Shown piece after piece: positions 16,902 to 25,508 of a stretch of 42,346 nucleotides of DNA. Made by a program: the position numbers and the translations under genes. This stretch comes from CADEED01 sp043747835 (lineage in GTDB: Bacteria; Pseudomonadota; Gammaproteobacteria; Steroidobacterales; Steroidobacteraceae). The stretch is taken from contig JAYTOK010000067.1 in the NCBI GenBank assembly GCA_043747835.1, positions 1-42,346 of the forward strand, written 5' to 3'. Below the pieces are notes generated by a model, which worked only from the letters and a program-made list of their open reading frames with translations, made no database searches and had not been told where the DNA came from. Each line of letters begins with the position of its first letter. Position 1 is the first letter of the stretch.

Positions 16902-16958
16902 CCGACTAGTTGACAAGTTCGATCGCCTTGAGCTTAACTACTAGCCGGCTAGTAGGAG
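16895..16958 (+). promoter_or_regulatory. BlaI-type promoter with two operators
   Basis: A -35 box TTGACA (16910-16915) and a -10-like TTAACT (16934-16939, spacer 18) are flanked by two palindromes: TACTAG-CCGA-CTAGTT (16896-16911), abutting the -35, and the perfect 18-bp CTACTAGCCGGCTAGTAG (16938-16955), over the -10 end, start region and Shine-Dalgarno AGGAG (16954-16958). The TACTAG/CTAGTA arms fit BlaI/MecI/CopY-family operators, so the gene behind it should be self-repressed. Confidence 0.8.
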
Positions 16959-16964
16959 AGCGGC

Positions 16965-17339
16965 GTGGACATCATCCTGGCGGATCGCGAAGCGGAGATC
17001 ATGGAAGTGCTGTGGGACGCAGGTCCCTCGACCGTGGCCGAGGTCAAAGAGCGCGTGACCGACGATCTCGCGTACACGACGGTGCTCACGATCCTGCGGA
17101 CCCTGGAAAACAAGGGTTACGTGACGCACGACCCCGAAGGCAAGGCGCACCGTTACTCCGCGCTCATCGAGCGGAATGCCGCGCAGCGCAGCGCGTTGCG
17201 GGCGATGGCGGAGAAATTCTTCAAAGGTTCCACCGCGGGATTGCTCACGCATCTCGTCGCGGATGAGCAGCTCAAGCCGGCGGACGTGAAGCGTCTGCGC
17301 GAGTTGCTGTCGAAGCGCGGCCGCAAGGCGAAGTCGTGA
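16965..17339 (+). CDS. BlaI/MecI/CopY-family transcriptional repressor
   Basis: The protein has 124 residues. An N-terminal winged helix (LADREAEIMEVLWDAGPSTV, then AYTTVLTILRTLENKGYV) is the BlaI/MecI DNA-binding domain. The C-terminal dimerisation part includes FFKGSTAGLLTHLV. BlaI homodimers are inactivated by cleavage through a membrane M56 protease, and the next gene encodes one. The start is GTG 16965 with AGGAG six bases before it. The stop overlaps the M56 gene (GTGA). The promoter carries two matching operators. Confidence 0.92.
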   Translation: MDIILADREAEIMEVLWDAGPSTVAEVKERVTDDLAYTTVLTILRTLENKGYVTHDPEGKAHRYSALIERNAAQRSALRAMAEKFFKGSTAGLLTHLVADEQLKPADVKRLRELLSKRGRKAKS

Positions 17340-18943
17340 TTCTCTCGTTCATCATCTACAGCATCGTCGTCAGCGCGTTCGTCGCGGCGGCCGCGTGGCT
17401 GATCGAACTCGCGGTCGCGCGGATCGGCCGCGCGCGGCGGCCGGTCTGGATCGCAGCCATCGCGGTGACACTCGTTTTGCCGGCGCTCGCGACACTGTTG
17501 CAGGAGCCAGTGTCCGCTCGAGCCGCTCCGCTCGTGAACTCCGCGCCCGCTCGGATCGTTTTCGCGGGCGAGATTGCGGGATCGCTGCGCGCCGCGCGTA
17601 CGTTTCGCGAGTCTCGAGTCGCCGATGTTTCGCTCGACGCGGTGGCCGCCGGATTGTGGCTCTGCGCGAGCTCGGGGTTGCTTGCGCTGCACACCGCGGG
17701 CGCGTGGCGCCTCGCGCGGCGCGCGCGGCGCTGGCGTTCGTCGACGATCGCATCGCACGCGGTGTCGGTGGCGCCGGACATCGGACCGGCGCTGTACGGA
17801 TGGTGGCGGCCGCGCATCGTCTTTCCGGCATGGTTGCTCGACGCGCCCGCCGCGACGCAGGCACTCGCGCTGGAGCACGAACGCGAACATCTCGACGTTC
17901 GGGATCCGCAGATTCTTGCCGCCGCGACGCTACTGATCGCGCTCCTGCCGTGGAACGTGCCGCTGCTATGGATGCTGCGTCGCCTGCGCTTCGCAATGGA
18001 AGTGGATTGTGACGCGCGCGTGGTACGCGCCGGCGCGGACGCTTCGGACTACGGCCTCGCGCTGCTCTTCGTGAGCGAACGCCAGTCGCGTTCGCCTCTT
18101 GGAACCCTTGCGCTCATCAAGCGCCCGTCGCAACTGGAACGGAGGATTCGCATCATGATCAGCTCACCGCGCCATCGCGCGCTCATTGCCGGCGCGTGCG
18201 TCGCGCTCGCCAGCTCGTGCCTCTTTGCCGCCGCGCAGGTCGCCGCGCCCGTGAGCGTCGACGACTCGCCGCTCAAGCCCGTGCCGGGCGGCGGATTCGC
18301 GTTGCGGCTCGGGATGGCCTTCGAGCAACACATACAGAAGCGCTACGCCGGCCTCTTCACCGAGGACGTTGGTGGAACGCCCATCGTCATCGCGCTGATG
18401 AACGACGACATGAGCGTCGCGAAGTCGGCGCAACTGCTGTCCGACAAAAAGGTCGACGACATCCAAGCGGACGAGTCGATGTTCGAATCGATCGGCATGG
18501 ACCGCGGAGAGGTGCCCTACATGGGCGCGATGGGTATGCAGTCTCCGACCGACCCCGCGCGCAAACTACTCGTGATCTACACGGAGAAACGGACGCCTGG
18601 CGTGCGCTTCCGGTCGAAGCTCGCGCCGGATACTCGGGCGCTCGATCGGCAGCTCTTCCGCCGGCATTTCGCGCAGGCCGCGAAGCAGGGTGTGTCAGCC
18701 GACGCGCGGCCGTGGTTGTTGCTCGACCGGGAAGGGCACGTGCTGCGCTCGGGCGTCGAAGCGCTGAATCCGAAGGAGCTGAACAAACTGCTCGAGTCGC
18801 GCTACGCCGGCATCAAGACGCGCGAGATCACGCTCACGTCGATCGTCGACGACCGGGATGAGCCGGTGAAGGATCGTGGCGGGAAGGAACTCCACATGTT
18901 CAGCGTGTGGCTGGCGCCCGATTCGCCATTGCCCCAGGGTTGA
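17336..18943 (+). CDS. M56-family membrane metalloprotease (BlaR1/MecR1-like sensor) with unusual C-terminal domain
   Basis: The protein has 535 residues. The N-terminal half has hydrophobic helices at about 5-30, 36-55 and 102-120, the zinc-protease motif HEREH at 181-185, a further helix near 195-215 and the third ligand candidate in FAMEVDCDARVV (Glu222). A last helix near 281-300 leads to a ~235-residue periplasmic domain. That domain lacks the S-x-x-K and KTG motifs of BlaR1 penicillin sensors and I do not recognise it, so the ligand is unlikely to be a beta-lactam bound covalently. Start GTG 17336, coupled to the repressor gene. Confidence 0.85.
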   Translation: MILSFIIYSIVVSAFVAAAAWLIELAVARIGRARRPVWIAAIAVTLVLPALATLLQEPVSARAAPLVNSAPARIVFAGEIAGSLRAARTFRESRVADVSLDAVAAGLWLCASSGLLALHTAGAWRLARRARRWRSSTIASHAVSVAPDIGPALYGWWRPRIVFPAWLLDAPAATQALALEHEREHLDVRDPQILAAATLLIALLPWNVPLLWMLRRLRFAMEVDCDARVVRAGADASDYGLALLFVSERQSRSPLGTLALIKRPSQLERRIRIMISSPRHRALIAGACVALASSCLFAAAQVAAPVSVDDSPLKPVPGGGFALRLGMAFEQHIQKRYAGLFTEDVGGTPIVIALMNDDMSVAKSAQLLSDKKVDDIQADESMFESIGMDRGEVPYMGAMGMQSPTDPARKLLVIYTEKRTPGVRFRSKLAPDTRALDRQLFRRHFAQAAKQGVSADARPWLLLDREGHVLRSGVEALNPKELNKLLESRYAGIKTREITLTSIVDDRDEPVKDRGGKELHMFSVWLAPDSPLPQG

Positions 18944-18945
18944 CG

Positions 18946-19017
18946 CAACTGCTGCCGGGAAAATGGGAGACGTTCGTCGAGGTCGCGCTGTTCACGCAGG
19001 TGTGTGAACCTGGTTAG
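18946..19017 (+). pseudogene. Remnant of a DUF4440-like gene
   Basis: The frame reads QLLPGKWETFVEVALFTQV and then stops at TAG 19015-19017. It closely matches residues in the intact DUF4440 gene downstream (QLLPGKPEKLVEVALFTHV, DNA 20272-20326), with about 80% identity over ~55 bases. No start or remainder is present, so this is a broken partial copy. Confidence 0.7.
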
Positions 19018-19057
19018 CGTTTGGCTCGCGCCTGGATAGCCGTTGCCGGCAAACTGA
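19016..19057 (+). pseudogene. Remnant of the M56 gene 3' end
   Basis: The 42 bases resemble the last 42 bases of the M56 gene (18902-18943): the reading SVWLAPG-stop-PLPAN-stop corresponds to SVWLAPDSPLPQG-stop. Identity is about two thirds overall and higher in the first 32 bases. It directly follows the DUF4440 remnant, so both are probably scars of a tandem duplication. Confidence 0.5.
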
Positions 19058-19108
19058 TTCTCGCCGTCATTCCCTCCCTTGCTAGTATCGGCGGAAAGGG
19101 AGGGAGTC

Positions 19109-19828
19109 ATGAAGTCAGTCAGCACCGTTGTTGCGCTCACGATGCTCTGCGCGTCGAGCGCTTTCTCGCAAGATCTCGAAGAAGTCGTGGTGACCGGGAT
19201 GCGCTCCGAGGCCCCCGTGCCCGGCACGAGCCTCAAGCGACCCGGCGACTTCCTACTGCTGACGGTCGAAGTGAGCAACGATTCGCGCGACGACAAGACG
19301 CGCGATGCCGAGATCAAGGAAACGTTGCGCGCCATGCTCGCCGCCGCCGGCCGCGACAAATCGATCGAGCTCTCGGTCATCGGAGACAACAATCTCGTGC
19401 TGCCGCTGCGGCTCGACTCCGGCACGCTGACTCTGGCGAACGGAAAGCGGCCGGACACCTCCGAGACCACCATCAGCGCGAAGACGCGCATTCCGCCGAA
19501 TGTCGGTAACAGCTCGGCGCTCGTGGCCAAGCTGCGCGATTTCGTGAAAGGCATCAAACCCGCCGGCCGCACGATCATCGACGGAGACGGCGACTTCGAG
19601 ATCAGTCTCGTCAAACCCGCGCAGTATCGCGACGAGGTCATCTCGCTGTTCGCCGCCGACGTGAAGCAGGTGACGGCGGCGCTGGGTCCGGACTACAAGG
19701 TCGTCGTGCAGGGCATCGACAAGCCGATCCAGTGGGTGCGCGACGGCATGCTCGACGTCACGATCTTCGTGCCGTACAGCTACGATGTCTTGCCGGCCAG
19801 CCTGTCGGGATACACGAAGACTGAATAA
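19109..19828 (+). CDS. Periplasmic SIMPL-like protein with TonB-box-like N-terminus (tentative)
   Basis: The protein has 239 residues. A signal peptide (MKSVSTVVALTMLCASSAFS) is followed at once by QDLEEVVVTGMR, which looks like the EEVVVTG-x-R start of TonB-dependent receptors. There is no barrel after it. The rest (KTRI, a long helix SSALVAKLRDFVKGI, and a final IFVPYSYDVLP) is reminiscent of SIMPL/DUF541 periplasmic domains, but this is a weak match. ATG 19109 has AGGGAG close upstream; an in-frame start at 19079 would add ten residues. It sits between the M56 gene and a DUF4440 gene. Confidence 0.6.
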   Translation: MKSVSTVVALTMLCASSAFSQDLEEVVVTGMRSEAPVPGTSLKRPGDFLLLTVEVSNDSRDDKTRDAEIKETLRAMLAAAGRDKSIELSVIGDNNLVLPLRLDSGTLTLANGKRPDTSETTISAKTRIPPNVGNSSALVAKLRDFVKGIKPAGRTIIDGDGDFEISLVKPAQYRDEVISLFAADVKQVTAALGPDYKVVVQGIDKPIQWVRDGMLDVTIFVPYSYDVLPASLSGYTKTE

Positions 19829-19893
19829 CGACGGTTGCAACCAACGCCGTGGAGCGACCGTCCAAAGGCGAGTGAACAACTTCGGGTGCATCC

Positions 19894-20397
19894 ATGAGCC
19901 GATTCAACGCCGTACTTGCCGCCTTTGCGATGATGGGACCTGTGGGCGCGCAAACCGCTGGACCGGTCCCAACACAGGCGCTGACTGACGAGGTCAAGGC
20001 GGCCGATGCCGCGCTGTTCTCCGCGTTTTTCGACCGCTGCGATATCCCCGCGTTGAGCAAGATGCTCACCGACGACTTCGAGATGATCCACGACAAGGGC
20101 GGGCGGATCGCCGGCTCGAAGGCGGAGATGATCGCCAACAGCGAGAAGATCTGCGCGCGGCAGAAAACGGGCGAGGACTATCGCGCGCGTCGCGAGCTGG
20201 TCGTGGAGTCGCTCAAGGTCTACCCCGTCAACAACTACGGCGCGATCGAGATCGGCGAGCACCGTTTTTATCAACTGCTGCCGGGCAAGCCAGAGAAGTT
20301 GGTCGAAGTCGCGCTGTTCACGCACGTGTGGAAGCAGGAAGCGGACGGCTGGAAGCTCACGCGCGTGCTGAGTTACGACCACCGGCTCACGGACTGA
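19894..20397 (+). CDS. DUF4440/SnoaL-like exported protein
   Basis: The protein has 167 residues. A short signal peptide (MSRFNAVLAAFAMMGPVGAQ) precedes an NTF2-like cone fold typical of DUF4440: an acidic helix with ALFSAFFDRCD, then LTDDFEMIHDKGG, and a C-terminal HVWKQEADGWKLTRVLSYDH. Such proteins bind small ligands or act as non-specific partners; no catalytic role can be read. ATG 19894 is the only good start. A partial broken copy of its 3' region lies at 18946-19017. The neighbouring serine hydrolase gene is convergent. Confidence 0.8.
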   Translation: MSRFNAVLAAFAMMGPVGAQTAGPVPTQALTDEVKAADAALFSAFFDRCDIPALSKMLTDDFEMIHDKGGRIAGSKAEMIANSEKICARQKTGEDYRARRELVVESLKVYPVNNYGAIEIGEHRFYQLLPGKPEKLVEVALFTHVWKQEADGWKLTRVLSYDHRLTD

Positions 20398-20416
20398 GAC
20401 TCGGCACCGAAAGGCC

Positions 20417-20437
20417 TTTTGGGGCCACTCCCCAAAG
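20417..20437. terminator. Candidate bidirectional terminator hairpin
   Basis: TTTTGGGG, loop CCACT, CCCCAAAG forms a stem of seven pairs plus a wobble between two convergent genes. The A/T ends of the stem give weak T-runs on both strands, so it could end transcription from either side. Confidence 0.4.
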
Positions 20438-20451
20438 TTCTCCCCAAAGTT
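20428..20451. repeat. Tandem 12-bp duplication
   Basis: CTCCCCAAAGTT occurs twice in direct succession (20428-20439 and 20440-20451), immediately before the stop of the convergent hydrolase gene. It extends the hairpin region and looks like replication slippage. Confidence 0.7.
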
Positions 20452-20454
20452 CGA

Positions 20455-22245
20455 TCAGCGCGGCTGGATCACGGCGCGGCCGACCAGGCCGGCGCCGTCG
20501 AGCACCACCTCGACGCGTCGCTTGCCGTTCTCGAAGTCCGCGTTGAAGACATCGTCACCGCGCGGGCCGACGCTCACGAAGACGAGTGACTTCAGCTCGC
20601 CGAGATCGACGAGATCCTGGTGCAGGAACGGCAGCCTTTGTCGCATGAGGTCCGCGAGATCTTTCGACAGCGCATCGAAGTCGGGCTTGCCGCTCGCGAG
20701 CCCCGCGAGCAGCTTGCGCGCGGCGGGCTCGGATGCCGGCAGCGGCTTCTGCTCCGCGATTCGCCGCGCGGTGAATTCCGCCGCTTCGAGCAGCGGCTTC
20801 GCGCGCGCGTCGTCGAGGCGCGGGCCCGAGCGCTCGAAACCCTCGGTACGAAACTTCGCGCCGGTAATCTTGCCGGCCGTGACGGTGAAACTGACCACGA
20901 AGTCCGAAGTCTTGCCGAAGAACTCGGTTTCCGAAGATGGGTAAATGGCGCTCACAGGTTGTAACGGAAAGCCGCCAACCAGCTTGTCGCCATCTAGACG
21001 GGCCACGAGCGTGGCTCCGTCGTTGAGAAGATAGGCGCCGACGAAGCGATCGAGCAGGGCGGGGTCGACCTTCGCCAGTACGCGCTCGGGCGGTGCGTGG
21101 TCGGGCCAGCCATAGATCTGCGCGATCGTGCGGATCACTTCTCCGATCAGCGCGCCGCCGTTGTCGCTGTTGGTCATCAGCACGACGCCACGGCCGTCGG
21201 TGTAGGCGAGGAATACGCAGCGGTAGCCGCGATTCGAACCGCTGTGCGTGAAGTACTTGCGTTCGGGGCGGCCGCCGATCGCGGGACCGACGCCATGGCC
21301 TGCGATCACCGGCACGAGCATGTCGCGCGCAGTGCGGGCGCGGATCAATGTACCGGTCTCTCCTGCGAATGCGCGCTGCACACCGATCGCGTAACGCGCG
21401 AGATCGGAGGGCGTGGTCCACAGACCCGCCGCGGCCATCTCGGGATGCGTCTGCGGGTTGCCGATGGGTTTGCCGTCGCGGTCGTATGGCATCGCGACTT
21501 CCACGAGTCGCGCCGCTGGCAGCGGCTGCTCGTAAGTGCTGCGGGTCATGCCGAGCGGCTCTAGCACCCGCTCGCGCATCATCGCGGGCGTGGATTGGCC
21601 CGTCACGTCGGCGAGCGCGAGCTGCGCCACGGTGTAGCCGCCGCCGGAGTAGCGATACTGCGAGCCGGGCAAGAGATCGACGCGAACCGCGGCCGTGTTC
21701 GCCGGGGCCGTCCCATCGAGGATCTGCGCCGTCGTTGGAAGGCCGGCGTTGTCGCCGTAGCCCGGGAAACCTTGCACGGTGGTCCCCGCCGAATGCGACA
21801 GCAAGCGGCGCAATGTCACGGGCGATCGCCGCGTGAACTCGTTTTCCGGAAGCTTCCAGCTCGTGAGGTAGTCGTTGACGTTCGCGTCGATGTCGAGCTT
21901 GCCGGCGTCCGCGAGCTTCAGCACCGCGAGCGCGAACACGGGCTTGCTGATCGACGCGGCCTGAAACAGCGTGTCGGGCGTCACCGGCGGACCGCCGACG
22001 CGCGTCACGCCGAAGCCACGTGCCCACTCGATGCGGCCCTCGTCGATCACCGCGATGCTGACGCCGGGTACCTTGAGCTCGGCCATGCGATCGGCGAGGG
22101 ATTTCAGCGCGGGTGTTTCGCCGCGCACGAGCACCGGCGGCAACAATGCGCTTTGGAGACGCTGGATGCGTTGTTCGACGGTGGCTGGATCCGCGGCGCA
22201 CGCGACGCCCGCGAAGAGCAGCAAGGTCAATGAACGAAGTTTCAT
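20455..22245 (-). CDS. Exported serine hydrolase, class C beta-lactamase family
   Basis: The protein has 596 residues, with a signal peptide MKLRSLTLLLFAGVACA. The beta-lactamase-fold domain has S98-I-S-K101 (AASISKPV), a YSG triad (QYRYSGGGY) in place of YxN, and HSG (YFTHSGSNRG) in place of KTG. This fits the large esterase/D-aminopeptidase branch of the family rather than true AmpC. About 200 further residues form an unrecognised C-terminal region. ATG 22245 has GGAG upstream; the frame continues to 22419 but runs into purD. It is not obviously tied to the neighbouring genes. Confidence 0.85.
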   Translation of the reverse strand: MKLRSLTLLLFAGVACAADPATVEQRIQRLQSALLPPVLVRGETPALKSLADRMAELKVPGVSIAVIDEGRIEWARGFGVTRVGGPPVTPDTLFQAASISKPVFALAVLKLADAGKLDIDANVNDYLTSWKLPENEFTRRSPVTLRRLLSHSAGTTVQGFPGYGDNAGLPTTAQILDGTAPANTAAVRVDLLPGSQYRYSGGGYTVAQLALADVTGQSTPAMMRERVLEPLGMTRSTYEQPLPAARLVEVAMPYDRDGKPIGNPQTHPEMAAAGLWTTPSDLARYAIGVQRAFAGETGTLIRARTARDMLVPVIAGHGVGPAIGGRPERKYFTHSGSNRGYRCVFLAYTDGRGVVLMTNSDNGGALIGEVIRTIAQIYGWPDHAPPERVLAKVDPALLDRFVGAYLLNDGATLVARLDGDKLVGGFPLQPVSAIYPSSETEFFGKTSDFVVSFTVTAGKITGAKFRTEGFERSGPRLDDARAKPLLEAAEFTARRIAEQKPLPASEPAARKLLAGLASGKPDFDALSKDLADLMRQRLPFLHQDLVDLGELKSLVFVSVGPRGDDVFNADFENGKRRVEVVLDGAGLVGRAVIQPR

Positions 22246-22294
22246 GCAGGCTCCCATGTGTCGCGTCCCTTGGACGTCGGTGGGTGCCCGCAGG

Positions 22295-23590
22295 TTAGCG
22301 AGGAACGGCGAATTTCTCTCGTGCGATCGCGCGATAGCCGATATCCCTGCGGCACTGCATGCCGTTCCACGACACCGCATCGACCAGCGCGTACGCCTCG
22401 GCCTGCGCCGCCGACACACTATCCCCGAGTCCGACCGCGCACAGCACGCGCCCGCCGTTCGTGACGACCTTGCCGCCCTCGAGCTTCGTCCCCGCGTGGA
22501 AGACCTTGCCCGGTAGTTTGGCCGCCGCCTCGAGCCCCGCGATCGCGTCGCCCTTGCGCACGGTCTCGGGATAGTTCTCGGCCGCGAGCACGACGCCGAG
22601 CGCGGCGCGCGGATCCCACTCGGCGCGAACCTGGTCGAGCCGCTTGTCGAGCGCGGCTTCGCAGAGGTCCACGAGATCGCTCTTGAGCCGCATCAGGATC
22701 GGTTGCGTCTCGGGATCGCCGAAGCGGCAGTTGTACTCGAGCACGTTCGGCGTGCCGTCGGGGTGGACCATGATCCCGGCGTACAGGAAGCCGGTGAACG
22801 GCGTGCCGTCCGCGGCAAGTCCGCGGATGGTGGGTTCGATGACCTCGCGCAGGATGCGCTCGTGGAGCGCGCGGTCGACGACGGGCGCGGGCGAATACGC
22901 GCCCATGCCGCCGGTGTTCGGGCCGGCGTCCGCGTCCCGCAACCGCTTGTGGTCTTGAGAGGTGGCGAGCGTCAGCACGTTCTTGCCGTCCGCCATCACG
23001 ATGAAGCTCGCTTCCTCACCGGGCAGGAATTCTTCGATGACCACTTGGTCGCCCGCGGAGCCGAACTGCCCGCCAAACATCGACTGCGCGGTCGCAATGG
23101 CCTCGTCAGCCGAGTCGACGATCACCACGCCCTTGCCGGCGGCGAGGCCGCTGGCCTTGACGACGATCGGCGTGCGCTGGCGTCGCACCCAACCCGCATC
23201 GAAGGTCTCGCGCGTGAAGGTGGCGTAGGCCGCGGTCGGGATGGCGTACCGCTTCAGGAATTCTTTCGTATAGGCCTTGGAGCCCTCGAGCTGGGCCGCG
23301 GCCTGTCGCGGGCCGAAGCAGCGCAGGCCCGCGGCCGCGAATGCATCGACGACGCCGATCACGAGCGGACCCTCGGGGCCGATGATCGTGAGGCCGACCT
23401 GTTCGCGCTTCGCCAGCGAGACCAGGCCCGCGACGTCTTCCGCCGCGACGTCCACGTTGCGCACGCGCGGCTCGGTGGCGGTGCCGCCGTTGCCCGGCGC
23501 CACGAGGACTTCGGAGACTCGCGGCGACTGAACGCACTTCCAGGCAAGCGCGTGCTCACGCCCGCCTCCACCCACGATCAGGACTTTCAT
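22295..23590 (-). CDS. purD: Phosphoribosylamine-glycine ligase
   Basis: A purine synthesis enzyme that joins glycine to phosphoribosylamine using ATP. The protein has 431 residues, the standard length. It opens MKVLIVGGGGREHALAWK, the PurD signature, followed by the ATP-grasp domain with VVKASGLAAGKGVV and the family motif GMGAYSPAP, then FTGFLYAGIM and EYNCRFGDPETQ. ATG 23590 lies 20 bases after purH, and the longer open frame is spurious. It ends the long minus-strand operon. Confidence 0.96.
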   Translation of the reverse strand: MKVLIVGGGGREHALAWKCVQSPRVSEVLVAPGNGGTATEPRVRNVDVAAEDVAGLVSLAKREQVGLTIIGPEGPLVIGVVDAFAAAGLRCFGPRQAAAQLEGSKAYTKEFLKRYAIPTAAYATFTRETFDAGWVRRQRTPIVVKASGLAAGKGVVIVDSADEAIATAQSMFGGQFGSAGDQVVIEEFLPGEEASFIVMADGKNVLTLATSQDHKRLRDADAGPNTGGMGAYSPAPVVDRALHERILREVIEPTIRGLAADGTPFTGFLYAGIMVHPDGTPNVLEYNCRFGDPETQPILMRLKSDLVDLCEAALDKRLDQVRAEWDPRAALGVVLAAENYPETVRKGDAIAGLEAAAKLPGKVFHAGTKLEGGKVVTNGGRVLCAVGLGDSVSAAQAEAYALVDAVSWNGMQCRRDIGYRAIAREKFAVPR

Positions 23591-23610
23591 GGCGACCGCT
23601 TGAATCCGGC

Positions 23611-25176
23611 TTAGTGCCGGAAGTGGCGCATGCCGGTGAAGACCATCGTCATGCCGTGCTCGTTGGCCGCGGCGATGACTTCCTCGTCGCGCTTGCTGCC
23701 GCCGGGTTGCACGATGGCCTTGATGCCGTATTCCGCGGCGACGTCGATGCCGTCCCGGAACGGGAAGAACGCGTCGGATGCCATGGCGCTGCCTTCGACA
23801 GTCAGGCCTTCGTCCTTCGCCTTGAGCGCGGCGACGCGCGTCGAATACACGCGCGACATCTGCCCCGCGCCGATGCCGATCGTCATTCCCTCGCGCGCGA
23901 ACACGATCGCGTTCGATTTCACGTACTTGCAGACGCGCCACGCGAACCACAGGTCCGCGTACTGCGTGGGCGTCGGGGTCTTGTCGCTCACGATCTTGAA
24001 GGTGTCGGGCTGCGCGAGCGCGGTGTCGCGACTCTGCACGAGCAGGCCGCCGACGACGCTGCGGTACTCGAACTCCGACGGACAGGTGAGGTTCAGCGGG
24101 CCGATGACGAGCACGCGCACGTTCTGCTTGCCCGCGAGCACCTTCGCCGCTTCCGCCGACACAGACGGCGCGGCGATGACTTCGACGAACTGGCGCCCGG
24201 CGATCGCAGAAGCCGTTTCCGCGTCGAGTTCGCGATTGAGCGCGATGATGCCGCCGAACGCGGACGTCGGGTCGGTCCGGTACGCGCGGTCGTACGCATC
24301 GGCGAGCGACACGGCGGTCGCGACGCCACAAGGATTCGCGTGCTTCACGATGACGCAGGCCGGTTCGTTGAACACGCGCACGCACTCCACGGCAGTGTCC
24401 GTGTCCGCGATGTTGTTGAACGAAAGTTCTTTGCCCTGGAGCATCTTCGCATTCGCGACGCAGGAGCCCTTCACGCCGGGCTCGCGATAGAACGCGGCCT
24501 GCTGGTGCGGGTTCTCGCCGTAGCGCAGGTCTTGGATTTTTTCGTAGACCAGCGGCAGCGTGGCCGGGAAAGTGTCCGCGGCGTTGCCTTCGCGTCGTAA
24601 CAGATACGATGAAACCATCGTGTCGTACTTCGCGGTGTGCGCGAACGCCTTCGCGGCGAGCCGCGAGCGCGTGTCGATGCTCGTGGCACCCGCGTTCGCG
24701 TCGAGATCGCCGGTGACCATGGCGTAATCCGCCGGATCGACGACGACCGTCACCGACTCATGATTCTTGGACGCCGCGCGCACCATCGCGGGGCCGCCGA
24801 TGTCGATGTTCTCGATCGCGTCGGCATACGTGCAGTCGGGTTTCGCGACGGTCTGCGCGAACGGATAGAGGTTCACGACCAGCAGGTCGATCGGCGGGAT
24901 GTCGTGCTTCGCCATGACGGCGTCGTCGATGCCGCGCCGGCCCAGCAGCCCGCCATGCACGCGTGGGTGCAGCGTCTTGACGCGGCCGTCCATGATTTCC
25001 GGGAAGCCGGTATATGTGCTGACGTCGATCACTGCGAGACCGGCATCTCGAAGGGTCTGCGCGGTGCCGCCCGTCGACAGGAGTTCGATCTTGCGCCCCG
25101 CGAGTGTGCGAGCGAAGTCCACCAGTCCCGTCTTGTCGGATACCGACAGGAGGGCTCTGCGAATCGTAACGAGCAT
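23611..25176 (-). CDS. purH: Bifunctional AICAR transformylase/IMP cyclohydrolase
   Basis: It catalyses the last two steps to IMP. The protein has 521 residues. The N-terminal cyclohydrolase domain opens RRALLSVSDKTGLVDFARTL and carries LLSTGGTAQTL and GRVKTLHPRVHGG. The C-terminal transformylase carries KHANPCGVA, SAFGGIIALNRELD and DAFFPFRDGID. ATG 25176 sits exactly where the family starts and lies a few bases after fis. purH-purD downstream of dusB-fis is common in gammaproteobacteria outside the enterics. Confidence 0.96.
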   Translation of the reverse strand: MLVTIRRALLSVSDKTGLVDFARTLAGRKIELLSTGGTAQTLRDAGLAVIDVSTYTGFPEIMDGRVKTLHPRVHGGLLGRRGIDDAVMAKHDIPPIDLLVVNLYPFAQTVAKPDCTYADAIENIDIGGPAMVRAASKNHESVTVVVDPADYAMVTGDLDANAGATSIDTRSRLAAKAFAHTAKYDTMVSSYLLRREGNAADTFPATLPLVYEKIQDLRYGENPHQQAAFYREPGVKGSCVANAKMLQGKELSFNNIADTDTAVECVRVFNEPACVIVKHANPCGVATAVSLADAYDRAYRTDPTSAFGGIIALNRELDAETASAIAGRQFVEVIAAPSVSAEAAKVLAGKQNVRVLVIGPLNLTCPSEFEYRSVVGGLLVQSRDTALAQPDTFKIVSDKTPTPTQYADLWFAWRVCKYVKSNAIVFAREGMTIGIGAGQMSRVYSTRVAALKAKDEGLTVEGSAMASDAFFPFRDGIDVAAEYGIKAIVQPGGSKRDEEVIAAANEHGMTMVFTGMRHFRH

Positions 25177-25181
25177 GAGGT

Positions 25182-25466
25182 TCAGGCCGAGAGGCCGAAC
25201 TGACGCATCTTCTTGCGCAGGGTTCCTCGGTTGATACCGAGAATGGCCGCCGCGCGGCACTGGTTGCCCGACGAATAGTCGAGCACGGCGCGGAACAGAG
25301 GTTCTTCGACTTCGCGGAGCACGAGGTCGTAGAGGTGAGCGGGCTTGTGGCCGTTCAGGTTCGAGAAGTAGTCGGAGAGGGCGCGTTCGGCGTGGTTCCG
25401 GAGTGGGACTTCGAGCGTGCCATTACGTCCGGAGTCTTTTCGTGTCCGAGAAGTTTTCGCCGTCAT
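25182..25466 (-). CDS. fis: DNA-binding protein Fis
   Basis: A nucleoid-associated and regulatory DNA-bending protein. The conserved C-terminal half YDLVLREVEEPLFRAVLDYS, followed by NQCRAAAILGINRGTLRKKM with its helix-turn-helix, is diagnostic of Fis. ATG 25466 gives 94 residues, close to E. coli Fis (98), and has GGGGCA about eight bases upstream. A GTG at 25505 would add 13 residues. It lies between dusB and purH; the dusB-fis link is classic. Confidence 0.92.
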   Translation of the reverse strand: MTAKTSRTRKDSGRNGTLEVPLRNHAERALSDYFSNLNGHKPAHLYDLVLREVEEPLFRAVLDYSSGNQCRAAAILGINRGTLRKKMRQFGLSA

Positions 25467-25508
25467 CGTTCTTGCCCCATCGTCTGTGCCCGAGCCTGAA
25501 CACACTCG

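Noticed and set aside
14351..16958. Beta-lactamase as a target of the BlaI-type repressor
   Set aside because: The only matching operators are at the blaI promoter; the beta-lactamase gene overlaps the channel gene with no operator nearby.
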